The notes below the pieces were generated by a model. It made no database searches, had not been told where the DNA came from, and saw only the letters and a list, made by a program, of their open reading frames with translations. From a virus, in IMG/VR virus record IMGVR_UViG_3300036861_000632, positions 29,587 through 93,586 of that record: a stretch of 64,000 bases of DNA; one strand, given 5' to 3'. Shown piece after piece: positions 1 through 7,797 of the stretch. Made by a program: the position numbers and the translations under genes. Position 1 is the stretch's first letter. Each line of letters begins with the position of its first letter.

Positions 1-313
1 TGCCTCCGGCTGCCACCGGATGATCGAACACCATCGTCAACCCGGTGCCTGCCGCTTGAACCTCAACGTCGTCGGGAATGATGACTTCGCCGGTCAACGC
101 CTGTTCATCGAGCGCCAGCGCGAGCGTTTGGTTCGTGGCGGGCACAGTCACGGGTCCGTGAGTCTCGGCCGTAATCAACGCCTCGACTTCGGCTGTCGTT
201 GGCCGTGTGGCAATATCCGCGTCATGCTCGCCTTTGCGAATGCAGTCCTCATCCGCCGTCGCCGGGCCGGACGAGGTGAACTTCGGAGCGGTTGTGGCTT
301 TCAGGTCGGCCAT
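1..313 (-). CDS. Partial head-region protein, runs off the left edge
   Basis: An open frame starts at ATG 313 and stays open for 104 codons to the window edge, so the C-terminus is missing. It begins 3 bases after the portal stop, where portal-proximal head genes usually lie. The visible part is rich in Ala, Thr, Glu and Asp and shows no membrane segment or motif I recognise. It could be a scaffold, decoration or other virion protein. That it is real is likely from the packed operon layout; its function is unknown. Confidence 0.6.
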   Translation of the reverse strand, partial: MADLKATTAPKFTSSGPATADEDCIRKGEHDADIATRPTTAEVEALITAETHGPVTVPATNQTLALALDEQALTGEVIIPDDVEVQAAGTGLTMVFDHPVAAGG

Positions 314-316
314 GCG

Positions 317-1816
317 TCAGGAATTATGCTGGCCTCCGGCGGGTGTGCCCGGACTGCCTGATGGAGCCTTGACACCGGCCTGTTTCTGGAACGTTGATTC
401 GCCAAGGGCCGGGTGCATTCCCTGCGCGACGGCGTAAAGTGGGCTGAATTTCTTGACCGCATCAGGATCATCGGCTTCTTCCACCTTCCGGTCGCCCTCC
501 TGATCGTCCAAACCAAATTCCTTGTTCGTCGTGGCGACGCTGCTCAATCCATTCTGATAGGCGAATTTCAGCATCTCCATCATCAACCGGGCCTCGTTGA
601 AGATCAGGTTGGACCAGACCACGTTGACCTCTACCGGCGGATGCCATGCCGCATTGATGATGAACGTCAGGTAGGAACCCATCTCGTTTCGGGCATCGAA
701 CGCCTCGCCCTTTACCATGCTCGTGAGATAGGGTGCCACGCCCTTCGCTTGGAGCATCTTCGCGATGCTGCCGCCCCAATCGTTGAGCCGCTTATCCGTA
801 CCGCGCCACGCGAGATCGTCGAAGCGTTTGAGATCGGGCCACGGAAAATCAATGGCATGGTCGAAGTTCGCGGTGACATCGTTGACGCCCTCGACATTCA
901 GGAACTTGTCCTTCACACCCTTGTCGCGCGTCGGGTTCCACATATAGGTGGACTTGCCTGCATGGACGCCGCTTTTGATCTCATGGCCAAGCTGGTGAAA
1001 CCGCGTGACATTGCGGAGCAGGAACGATTCGCGCGCGAATCCGATCTCCTTGTCCTCCACTTCGCCAAGGAGGCGAAAAATGCTGAACAGCCTCGGCACG
1101 CCCAGTCCGTCACCAACGGCCGCCTGCTTCAACACCTTGAAGTGTTCGCCCTCTTTTGGGTTGAGGAATATTTCCGCCCGCGCGAAACGCTGCGCTTGTT
1201 CCGGCAACAATTGGGCGATCTCTGCCTGCGTCAGTCCGTGCTGGTACTTCAGCGTCTCGACGGCGAACTTGTCCGAGTACGTGCAGACATCCGGGGCGAG
1301 CGTCAGGGCGATGTCGCGGTCGTCCAGCCACATCGAGATCACACTGTCGTACAGAAGGAACCGGCTCCAAGCGTCCTTGGCGAACTTTGCCAGTTGCTCG
1401 CCGAACTTCGCATTGCTCTCGATTTCGATTTCCTCCTGCGTTTGCGGATCGGTGATGGTTTTTACGAGCGGGTCCGCCTGTTTGGCCAGCCACTCGTCGA
1501 GCTTCTTGAGCGCGTTCTTCTTGCTGGCATCCTTGCCGGCGGGAACGACGTGAAACTCGTAATTGAGGATCGAAAGCTTGAGCGGCAGGAAAGAGGACAG
1601 GAACGATGATTCCTGCGCGTAGTAGCGGCACTTGGCGAAGACGCTGGAAAGGTCGCTGACGCCCGGTTTCTTCGTGCGCTCCGACTGGACCCATTCGAGC
1701 TTTTGGAGTTGGGCGAGATTGCCCGCGTGCTTCGTCATCGCGACGTACATCGCGTTGGCTGAACGGGTCAAGGCCCGGTTCTCGGAAGCTGTTGCCCGGC
1801 GGGTTGCATTCTTCAT
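317..1816 (-). CDS. Portal-like protein
   Basis: This 499-residue protein follows the large terminase by 49 bases, the standard position of the portal, the ring at the capsid vertex through which DNA enters and leaves. Its length fits the family. The C-terminal part (about residues 410-450) has the helical stretch ending in a GlnAsnGlyLeuSerSer turn and an acidic tail region that resembles portal proteins of the SPP1/HK97 type. The last 25 residues are Gly/Pro/Ser-rich and probably disordered. I see no enzyme motif. The call rests mainly on gene order and size; another head protein in this position is the main alternative. Confidence 0.7.
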   Translation of the reverse strand: MKNATRRATASENRALTRSANAMYVAMTKHAGNLAQLQKLEWVQSERTKKPGVSDLSSVFAKCRYYAQESSFLSSFLPLKLSILNYEFHVVPAGKDASKKNALKKLDEWLAKQADPLVKTITDPQTQEEIEIESNAKFGEQLAKFAKDAWSRFLLYDSVISMWLDDRDIALTLAPDVCTYSDKFAVETLKYQHGLTQAEIAQLLPEQAQRFARAEIFLNPKEGEHFKVLKQAAVGDGLGVPRLFSIFRLLGEVEDKEIGFARESFLLRNVTRFHQLGHEIKSGVHAGKSTYMWNPTRDKGVKDKFLNVEGVNDVTANFDHAIDFPWPDLKRFDDLAWRGTDKRLNDWGGSIAKMLQAKGVAPYLTSMVKGEAFDARNEMGSYLTFIINAAWHPPVEVNVVWSNLIFNEARLMMEMLKFAYQNGLSSVATTNKEFGLDDQEGDRKVEEADDPDAVKKFSPLYAVAQGMHPALGESTFQKQAGVKAPSGSPGTPAGGQHNS

Positions 1817-1865
1817 CGCTTCCGCCGGGGTATAACCGCCCTTGACGCCGTGGCAAGGCTAAAGC

Positions 1866-3695
1866 CTACCCGCACATCGCCGCGCTCTCCTCCGGCACAT
1901 CGTTCCCGCCCTCGGACATCTGCTCCTTCAACCACTCCCGAAACGCCACATACGCATACATGCCCGCGTAGGCGAAGTCCTTGTTGCCGCGCGCCGAGTA
2001 GAGCCGTGCCCCGTGCGCCGACGTGAACGTGGTCCCGTTCTCGTTCGTCTTCACGAAGACGCGCGTCAACTGGATCGCCATTTTTTGCAGCAGCCGGTTG
2101 GCGTGTTTGCGTTCCTCGGTCCATTCGGCGGTTTGTTGCTGCGGCCGGTCATTCAACCGCTCCGGCAGTCCGATGAGCCTGTTGGAGATGGCCTCGTGGA
2201 ACTCCGAGTGCGCCAGATCGTACAGGTTGTCATCGTGCCGGCGCGGGCATTCGCTCCACAACTCGCTGATCCGGGTGTCCTGCCACGAGAACATGGAGAG
2301 GATGAATTCCGAGTTCATCGGCAGCTTTTCCTCGTCCTCGATGCAGGCGATGGGGCGCACACGCACGTTCTCTCCTGGCACTTCACGGCGGGCCTTGGCC
2401 AGTTCGGGACGAATCCACTGACCGCCGCCGTTCGGGTCCATCACAATCCGCGAGAATCCGAAGTGGAGATGCTTGCGTTGCAGAATCGCCGCCCATTGTT
2501 CGCCGTCCGCTCCGCGCACCTGATAGGCCCAGATGAAGTCCAGTTCCATGTCCCGCAGATCGAGGATGGATTCGCCGACCTGTCGCGCCCGCAGCACGAC
2601 CACGGCGCCGTCATCGGATTTGCGCGAGTCGGACTTGGCCGGGTCAATGCCGCAGAAATAGAACGTGGGCCTTGCGCCGATCAAGTTCGTCGGTGATCGG
2701 TGCCCCGTGATGGGCAGGACGTTCCGTTCCTTGCCGAGATTGTAGGCGGCCTTGATGAGTTCCGGCGTGTACAGCCCGCGGCCATTGTCAGACCAGATGC
2801 CCAGCAATTCCTCGCGCACCTTGGCCCGGCCTTTGCGGCGCATGTCGGCAATGTTGTCGTCATCGCGCAACTTTTCGCGGAACGACTTGCCATCGCGATA
2901 CTGGAAATGGCTCCAGTCCTTGTACGAGTATTGCAGGATGGCGAAGTTCGGATCACCCGCGGCAACGCGGCGCTTGAAGTAAAGCCACCGATCGTACCCC
3001 GGATGGACGGCATCCTCGGCGGTGCCCAGGAACATCTGGTGGTTGGTCCAGAACGGGTGTTCCTTGTTGAAATTCTCGCGGTTCGTCCGGCCAATGAGTT
3101 GATCGTCGATGCCGGTTGATCCGGTCGCGTCGATCTTCGGCCATTCGTCGATGCCAAGAAAGTTGAAGCGCAGACCGGCTTGGTTTTTAGAGTCCTGCAA
3201 GAACGAACCGGCCGGCATGAGGATTTTCGATTGGTTGAGGAAATCGACCGCGTAACACGACGGGTTCTTGCTCGCCCCCTTGCTCACGTCCTCCTCAACG
3301 CCATCGAGGCCGACCACGCGCGGTTTGCCCACCTGTGCGCGGAAGAAATCCGACTGCGCGGCGTAGCGCGAGAAGTAGGGGTAGAACGCCTGCTGCATGG
3401 TCGGGAACGACTGAAAGTAGATGGCGGCGACGTGATCGGGGATGACGATGCAGCGGAGGACGGATACCCAAAACAGGTTGACCGTCTTGGCGGAATTGTA
3501 GCCCGACGAATCCATGACGCGCGGCACCCACCAACTGATTTTGAACCGGCTCTTTTGGAACTCGTCCATCTTGATCTTGAAGGTGAACTCGGCGAGGCGC
3601 GTCACGTCGTCCGTCATCGCGTCCTCGATCATCGTCTGAGTGATCTTCAGATGCTTGGGGACGGAGGGGATGAGGATTTGCGGGCCGTCGGTCAT
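1866..3695 (-). CDS. terL: Terminase large subunit (TerL)
   Basis: A 609-residue packaging motor that cuts concatemeric DNA and pumps it into the prohead. An N-terminal ATPase domain carries a deviant Walker A, GYNSAKT at about residues 65-71, and a Walker B ending in GIDEW at about 181-185, whose Glu is the expected catalytic base. The C-terminal RNase H-like nuclease begins at FCGIDPAK near residue 348, whose Asp would bind metal, with a further acidic strand (VMDPNGGG). Its start ATG overlaps the stop of the cytosine methyltransferase gene by 4 bases, so translation is probably coupled. The 398-residue gene two places upstream may supply the small-subunit role. Confidence 0.88.
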   Translation of the reverse strand: MTDGPQILIPSVPKHLKITQTMIEDAMTDDVTRLAEFTFKIKMDEFQKSRFKISWWVPRVMDSSGYNSAKTVNLFWVSVLRCIVIPDHVAAIYFQSFPTMQQAFYPYFSRYAAQSDFFRAQVGKPRVVGLDGVEEDVSKGASKNPSCYAVDFLNQSKILMPAGSFLQDSKNQAGLRFNFLGIDEWPKIDATGSTGIDDQLIGRTNRENFNKEHPFWTNHQMFLGTAEDAVHPGYDRWLYFKRRVAAGDPNFAILQYSYKDWSHFQYRDGKSFREKLRDDDNIADMRRKGRAKVREELLGIWSDNGRGLYTPELIKAAYNLGKERNVLPITGHRSPTNLIGARPTFYFCGIDPAKSDSRKSDDGAVVVLRARQVGESILDLRDMELDFIWAYQVRGADGEQWAAILQRKHLHFGFSRIVMDPNGGGQWIRPELAKARREVPGENVRVRPIACIEDEEKLPMNSEFILSMFSWQDTRISELWSECPRRHDDNLYDLAHSEFHEAISNRLIGLPERLNDRPQQQTAEWTEERKHANRLLQKMAIQLTRVFVKTNENGTTFTSAHGARLYSARGNKDFAYAGMYAYVAFREWLKEQMSEGGNDVPEESAAMCG

Positions 3696-4351
3696 GTGGC
3701 TACCAAGGTGTGTTGCTTCACGCCGGGCATTATGGCACGACCGATGTATTCCGTGTAGGCTGGCGGTATTGCTTCCTTGAGTCCGTCACTGGACATCCAT
3801 CCAATGCCATAGGCTTGCGGCGCGTTCTTCACGGACTTCGGCTGGATGCCGAGGGCGTGGCGTTTGGCGCGGCTTGCTTTGCTGGCGGTCGTCACCAGCA
3901 GCGGAAGATTTGAGTGGTCGCACTTGCACGGAGCGGCGACTTGGATATTCGTCTCGAAGTAGCGATGCCGTTGCGTCCGCAGCCCGAACATTGAGCCGCA
4001 GAGCATCACCGGGTTTTCCAGTTCGTGCCGTGCGCCCGCCACATTCTCGATGACGTAGGGCTTGTCGAGACGCTTAACCAGTTCACGCACGGCGGGTATC
4101 AGCTTCGCGTGGTCGCCGCGATTCTTGGCGGGCGTCAGGTGCGAATAGCCTTGGCATGGCGGAGAGGCGTGTATCAGGTCGTATTCGTGGCCGTGCGCTT
4201 CGAGGTATTCGAGAGCATCACCGAGCACGAACGAGAACGGGTAGCGCGGACGCGGCATGATGTCCACGCCCGTCACTTCGTAGCCCGCGAGCGCGTAGCC
4301 CATGCCTGCGCCACCTTCGCAGCAGAACAAATCCAAAAGGCGGATGCTCAT
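3692..4351 (-). CDS. Small C5-cytosine DNA methyltransferase
   Basis: A compact 219-residue enzyme predicted to transfer a methyl group from S-adenosylmethionine to C5 of cytosine. The motifs are in order: motif I DLFCCEGGAGMGY (residues 7-19, SAM binding), motif IV SPPCQGYS with catalytic Cys66, motif VI ENVAGA near residue 98, motif VIII QRHRYFE, and a C-terminal EAIPPAYTEYIG like motif X. The region between VIII and X, where the target-recognition domain sits, is only about 60 residues, so specificity may be relaxed or short. It lies between the terminase and a 398-residue gene, suggesting methylation late in infection, possibly to protect packaged DNA from restriction. Confidence 0.88.
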   Translation of the reverse strand: MSIRLLDLFCCEGGAGMGYALAGYEVTGVDIMPRPRYPFSFVLGDALEYLEAHGHEYDLIHASPPCQGYSHLTPAKNRGDHAKLIPAVRELVKRLDKPYVIENVAGARHELENPVMLCGSMFGLRTQRHRYFETNIQVAAPCKCDHSNLPLLVTTASKASRAKRHALGIQPKSVKNAPQAYGIGWMSSDGLKEAIPPAYTEYIGRAIMPGVKQHTLVAT

Positions 4352-4352
4352 A

Positions 4353-5549
4353 TCAAGTCGCTCTTACCGGATTGTTGTCTATCGACACACACGCTTCCGG
4401 CGCGGCGATGTCTTCCTCCTCGTCCGGCACAAACAACGGCGGGAACTCGCCTTCCGGCCCGGCCGCCTCAAGGTCAATCACGATGCCATGTCGCTCGCGC
4501 AATTTCGCCTGCGCCTCGCGGAAGCCTTCATCCATCGCGCGCAGATGCGACACCGGCAGCTTGGACTTGAACGCCGGATCGAACAGTCCCGCCTTCGCCT
4601 CAAGAATGGCCGCTACCAATCCAGGCCGGTAACGCACGGGCAGTTGCTCGCTTTCCCGCAACTCGACTTGGATCTCGAATGCGGAGAAGAACCCGTCGAT
4701 GAGCGGGTCTTTCTTCGTCAGCCGGCCAAGGGCGGCATTACGCACGATTTCCACCAGTTGCGAAAAACAGCCGGTGACATTGACCTTGTTGCGCGCGGCC
4801 TTGAGGTAGGGGCAGCTTTCCTCCAGTTGCTCCCACTGCTTCTGATACATGGATTCGATGGTGTTCTGCGTCTTTTGAATCCGCTCGAAGTCCTTCGACA
4901 AAACCGGCGTCGAGCACGATTCGTTGTCGAGCCGCCGCATCTGGAGTTCGTTGATGATGATGCGCCGGGCATTGCCGCTGGCATTGGTCTGGTGCAATGC
5001 CTGCCCGATTTCTCCAAGCCGCTTGGCGAACCACCGGATTTCATCCGTGCGTTCAAGGTCGTCCTTCCGCTCCACATCGAACATCTTCATCGTGAAGCCG
5101 TGATCGGTGATGATCTTGGACAGCTTCTCGTATTCTTCCGGCCCGATCTCCGGCGTGAGTGGCGCGGGCACGACGGCTTCAGCGACGGCCAGTTCGTTGT
5201 CCGCCGGCCGGTCCCGCGTGTATTCGTTCCATTTGAACGCGAGGAAGTCGAGTTGATCCTCGATGACGGCGACCTCGACATTGCTGATTTTGGCGATTTC
5301 CTCGACCTCGAAGCACTTGAGGAATTCGACATCGGAATCCGCCTTGGGCACGAGCGGGTTGATGCCATACATCATTCGGCACATGCGCCACTGGGTCGGA
5401 TGGCCCTGCGCCATCGTGTGCAGTTGCGCGAGGTCTTTGGGGAACAGTTTGCCAAAGCGATCCTGCATAGGGCCGAAACGGTCGATGCGCCAGATGCGGT
5501 CTTCCTCGATGGTGCGGTATTCTTCGATGTCGTTTTTTTTGCGGGCCAT
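4353..5549 (-). CDS. Protein of unknown function next to the terminase, possible small-subunit role
   Basis: A 398-residue soluble protein with a charged N-terminus (MARKKND) and an acidic C-terminal tail (about residues 375-385). I recognise no catalytic motif. It is separated from TerL only by the small methyltransferase gene, so a DNA-recognition role like a small terminase subunit is possible, but it is larger than the usual 150-250 residues of that family. Its middle part is helical, with many Arg and Glu. It lies 3 bases after the gene upstream and 1 base before the methyltransferase ATG. Confidence 0.8.
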   Translation of the reverse strand: MARKKNDIEEYRTIEEDRIWRIDRFGPMQDRFGKLFPKDLAQLHTMAQGHPTQWRMCRMMYGINPLVPKADSDVEFLKCFEVEEIAKISNVEVAVIEDQLDFLAFKWNEYTRDRPADNELAVAEAVVPAPLTPEIGPEEYEKLSKIITDHGFTMKMFDVERKDDLERTDEIRWFAKRLGEIGQALHQTNASGNARRIIINELQMRRLDNESCSTPVLSKDFERIQKTQNTIESMYQKQWEQLEESCPYLKAARNKVNVTGCFSQLVEIVRNAALGRLTKKDPLIDGFFSAFEIQVELRESEQLPVRYRPGLVAAILEAKAGLFDPAFKSKLPVSHLRAMDEGFREAQAKLRERHGIVIDLEAAGPEGEFPPLFVPDEEEDIAAPEACVSIDNNPVRAT

Positions 5550-5552
5550 AGG

Positions 5553-5792
5553 TCAATGGATTCTGGAAAGCTGGGCACGCCAAGCGTTCGCCATATCCAA
5601 CAAGGCGTTCACGTCTTCATCGGAACCCGTGCGTGCCTGCGCCATGTGATAGCCGTGGCGACGTTGGAATTCGGCTCCGGCGATGAGGAGGTTGTGGCGC
5701 AGCACCTCGGCCGGCATCTCGTCAATGGATGCGTAGTGGTTCCCGGTGCGGCAGCATTTCAGCGGGTGAAGATTACATCTGACGTTTTTCAC
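5553..5792 (-). CDS. Small protein of unknown function
   Basis: A 79-residue frame with a GTG start whose GTGA overlaps the stop of the N4/N6 methyltransferase gene, implying translational coupling. It contains two Cys near residues 13-14 and several His, but no complete zinc site. It is wedged between the methyltransferase and the 398-residue terminase-linked gene. Function unknown. Confidence 0.7.
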   Translation of the reverse strand: MKNVRCNLHPLKCCRTGNHYASIDEMPAEVLRHNLLIAGAEFQRRHGYHMAQARTGSDEDVNALLDMANAWRAQLSRIH

Positions 5793-6538
5793 AGCTTCAG
5801 GTATTCGGCATTCACGTCATTGAGCCACGCCCGTCGTCCGTTGGCGATGGCTTCACGCCCGGTTGTACCACTGCCCGCGAACGGGTCAGCCACAAGGTCG
5901 CCGGGATTCGACCACGAAAGTATCAGGTCACGCGCCAGCCATTTCGGCATCATCGCCGGATGCTTCAATTCGACGCACATTTCCTCCTGTCCGCGAGTGT
6001 TGCCAAGCCAGACGTTGTGGCGCATTCCGAACTCAGCGTTGATCTTCTTTGCGCGAACCGATTTGCTGCCATTCCGCTCCGTGAACGTGTTGACTCCAAG
6101 GTTGCCGACGCATCCCGCCGTGAGGTTCTTGCGATCTTTTATGGGGTTGAAAACCCGCGGGGCACCTTTTGACAGGATGAACACATACTCAAAGACTTGG
6201 TGATACCGCGTGCGCTCCGGGTGACTGAAATTCCGCTTCTGATAGATCATCGTGTCATGCACGCGAAAGCCGCATACGTCAGCGAAATAGATTTTCTGGC
6301 GGCATGAGGTCAGCGTTTCTGAACCTTTCACCACCGCGTCGTTCACGTTCCAACAAACTATCCCGCCTTTGCATAGCACACGGTAAAGCTCGCGCGCTGT
6401 TCCCTCAAAGTCCCATTCGCATCCTGTGTAATCCCGTAAATTGTCGTAGGGAGGAGAAGTACAGACCAGTTGCACGCTGCCTTGCTCAAGCGTTTTCAGG
6501 GCCGCCACGGAGTCTTTGTTCTCAATGATCTTTGTCAC
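5789..6538 (-). CDS. DNA methyltransferase, N4-cytosine or N6-adenine type
   Basis: A beta-class amino-methyltransferase of about 249 residues. Motif IV, TSPPYDNLRDY (about residues 27-37), comes first and the SAM-binding motif I, DPFAGSGTTG (about 219-228), comes near the C-terminus, after HPAMMPKWLARDLI. SPPY favours N4-cytosine but also occurs in N6-adenine enzymes, so the base is undecided. A TTG start at 6565 is possible. I prefer GTG 6538 because its GTGA overlaps the upstream stop, the pattern used throughout this arm. With the C5 enzyme two genes on, the phage carries two chemically different DNA methylases beside its packaging genes. Confidence 0.88.
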   Translation of the reverse strand: MTKIIENKDSVAALKTLEQGSVQLVCTSPPYDNLRDYTGCEWDFEGTARELYRVLCKGGIVCWNVNDAVVKGSETLTSCRQKIYFADVCGFRVHDTMIYQKRNFSHPERTRYHQVFEYVFILSKGAPRVFNPIKDRKNLTAGCVGNLGVNTFTERNGSKSVRAKKINAEFGMRHNVWLGNTRGQEEMCVELKHPAMMPKWLARDLILSWSNPGDLVADPFAGSGTTGREAIANGRRAWLNDVNAEYLKL

Positions 6539-7284
6539 AGCTTCAAAATCCCTTCCATCGGACAAACCTGCGCGGCCACATCACCAAACTGTTTGAGCAG
6601 CATCTCGGTCTGTGATGGAATCACGGTATCGGGCATGTGTCGCCCGCGAGTCTTACCATAGAGTCGCATGGCCAGACCACACAGAATTATCTCCAGCTTG
6701 GCATCGGTCAGTTCCGAAGTGACCCGGTGGGCATCGGCGATCAACCCCGTCTCATACTGGTCAATGTCGCGCGGTTCCGGCCGCTTGAGGATTTGGTCCA
6801 CGGTGCGAATAAGCACGACGGCGCGGTTCATCTCGCTGGGCGTCATGCGGCTGCCATCGCCCTTTTCCCAGATGGCCGGCGGAAGCTCCTCCACGAGCCG
6901 CGCCGTGCCCAGGATGATCTTCTTTGGGTTCACCAGCGAGTAGAATTGCTTGCGGTAATCGCCGCGCTCGCGATGGTTGGCGTCGAGTTCAAGGTTCTCC
7001 TGCCGGAACCATTTGCAGAGCCAATAGTCGGGGTCGGGATCGTCCACGAGCAGGCGCGCGGATTGGAGCGCCGTGATTGGAAGATCGGTGTCGGCCTTGA
7101 GCCAGCGCGAGAAGTTCGCCGCCTGATCTTTGAGGAAGCCACCCGCGCGCCCGTGCAACTCGGCCTGATAATCGAGTTGGACCCACAAGCCGATGAAGAT
7201 GTGCGTGGCCATCGGCTCATTGCCGATCCGGGCGACGAGGTTTTGGAACGACGGATGGGATTGGAAATCACGAGGGAGATTCAT
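6535..7284 (-). CDS. Protein of unknown function upstream of the methyltransferase
   Basis: A 249-residue soluble protein. I chose ATG 7284 rather than an in-frame start further upstream because a good AAGGA ribosome site precedes it by about 9 bases and a longer product would overlap the previous gene far more. It still overlaps that gene by 17 bases. It opens with a MetAsnLeuProArgAspPhe segment and contains many Trp and Arg. No motif was recognised. It might support replication or morphogenesis; there is nothing in the sequence to decide. Confidence 0.8.
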   Translation of the reverse strand: MNLPRDFQSHPSFQNLVARIGNEPMATHIFIGLWVQLDYQAELHGRAGGFLKDQAANFSRWLKADTDLPITALQSARLLVDDPDPDYWLCKWFRQENLELDANHRERGDYRKQFYSLVNPKKIILGTARLVEELPPAIWEKGDGSRMTPSEMNRAVVLIRTVDQILKRPEPRDIDQYETGLIADAHRVTSELTDAKLEIILCGLAMRLYGKTRGRHMPDTVIPSQTEMLLKQFGDVAAQVCPMEGILKL

Positions 7285-7513
7285 CTCTGAGGTTCCTTGC
7301 TTCTGACGTGTCGTGGCCTTCCTGCCGAAATATCTCGACGAGTTCCATCCCGCAATAGATGGCGTGCTCGAATAGAATCTGGATGCCGCCAAGCTGAAGC
7401 GAGTCGAGGCGGTGCGCCTTGCCGATTTCAAACGCCTTCTTGCGGGCGTGATCCTCCGCCCATTGCCGGAATTTCTCCTTTGGAACCTTGAATTTTTCTT
7501 GCGATGCCTTCAT
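7268..7513 (-). CDS. Small protein of unknown function
   Basis: An 81-residue protein with a Lys-rich amphipathic N-terminus (residues 1-35). Its ATG overlaps the stop of the preceding HTH/Cys protein (ATGA), and its 3' end overlaps the next gene by 17 bases. No recognised domain. The coupling on both sides supports that it is translated. Confidence 0.72.
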   Translation of the reverse strand: MKASQEKFKVPKEKFRQWAEDHARKKAFEIGKAHRLDSLQLGGIQILFEHAIYCGMELVEIFRQEGHDTSEARNLRDESPS

Positions 7514-7797
7514 GTCAAAATTTTATGGGTTAGTAGTTCGCTAGTAATTGGAGCGCGTTTCCTCCGCTGATAGAACACGGCCACGTCGGATACTCCAAGC
7601 TGCCGGGCAATCGCCATGTTCGTCTTGCGCCAATCCACGGCGGCCCACAGCGCGCGGCGGGTCAGCTTGGCTCCGGTGAGTCCATATTTAACAAGGTGAA
7701 CCAAGCAGTAAACACCGCCCGCGTAAGCCTCGTTCGGGCAAAGGACGCACAGCCCGGCGGCCCGGTGTCTCAACTGGTAGTCCTGCTGGCGGCTCAC
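7510..7797 (-). CDS. Small DNA-binding-like protein with CxxC and helix-turn-helix
   Basis: A 95-residue protein. Residues about 17-33 contain CysValLeuCys followed by Cys and His, which could form one zinc-binding site. The segment NMAIARQLGVSDVAVFYQRRK (written here in two parts: NMAIARQLGV, SDVAVFYQRRK) near residues 61-81 has the length and hydrophobic spacing of a homeodomain-like helix-turn-helix. Its GTG start overlaps the stop of the 1484-residue tail-type gene. It may regulate or nick DNA; plain DNA binding is the safest reading. Confidence 0.72.
   Translation of the reverse strand: MSRQQDYQLRHRAAGLCVLCPNEAYAGGVYCLVHLVKYGLTGAKLTRRALWAAVDWRKTNMAIARQLGVSDVAVFYQRRKRAPITSELLTHKILT

Noticed and set aside
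4302-6203. A 633-codon open frame on the plus strand
   Set aside because: It is antisense to the methyltransferase, the terminase-linked gene and others, all with clear motifs or coupling; its composition is that of a reverse reading.
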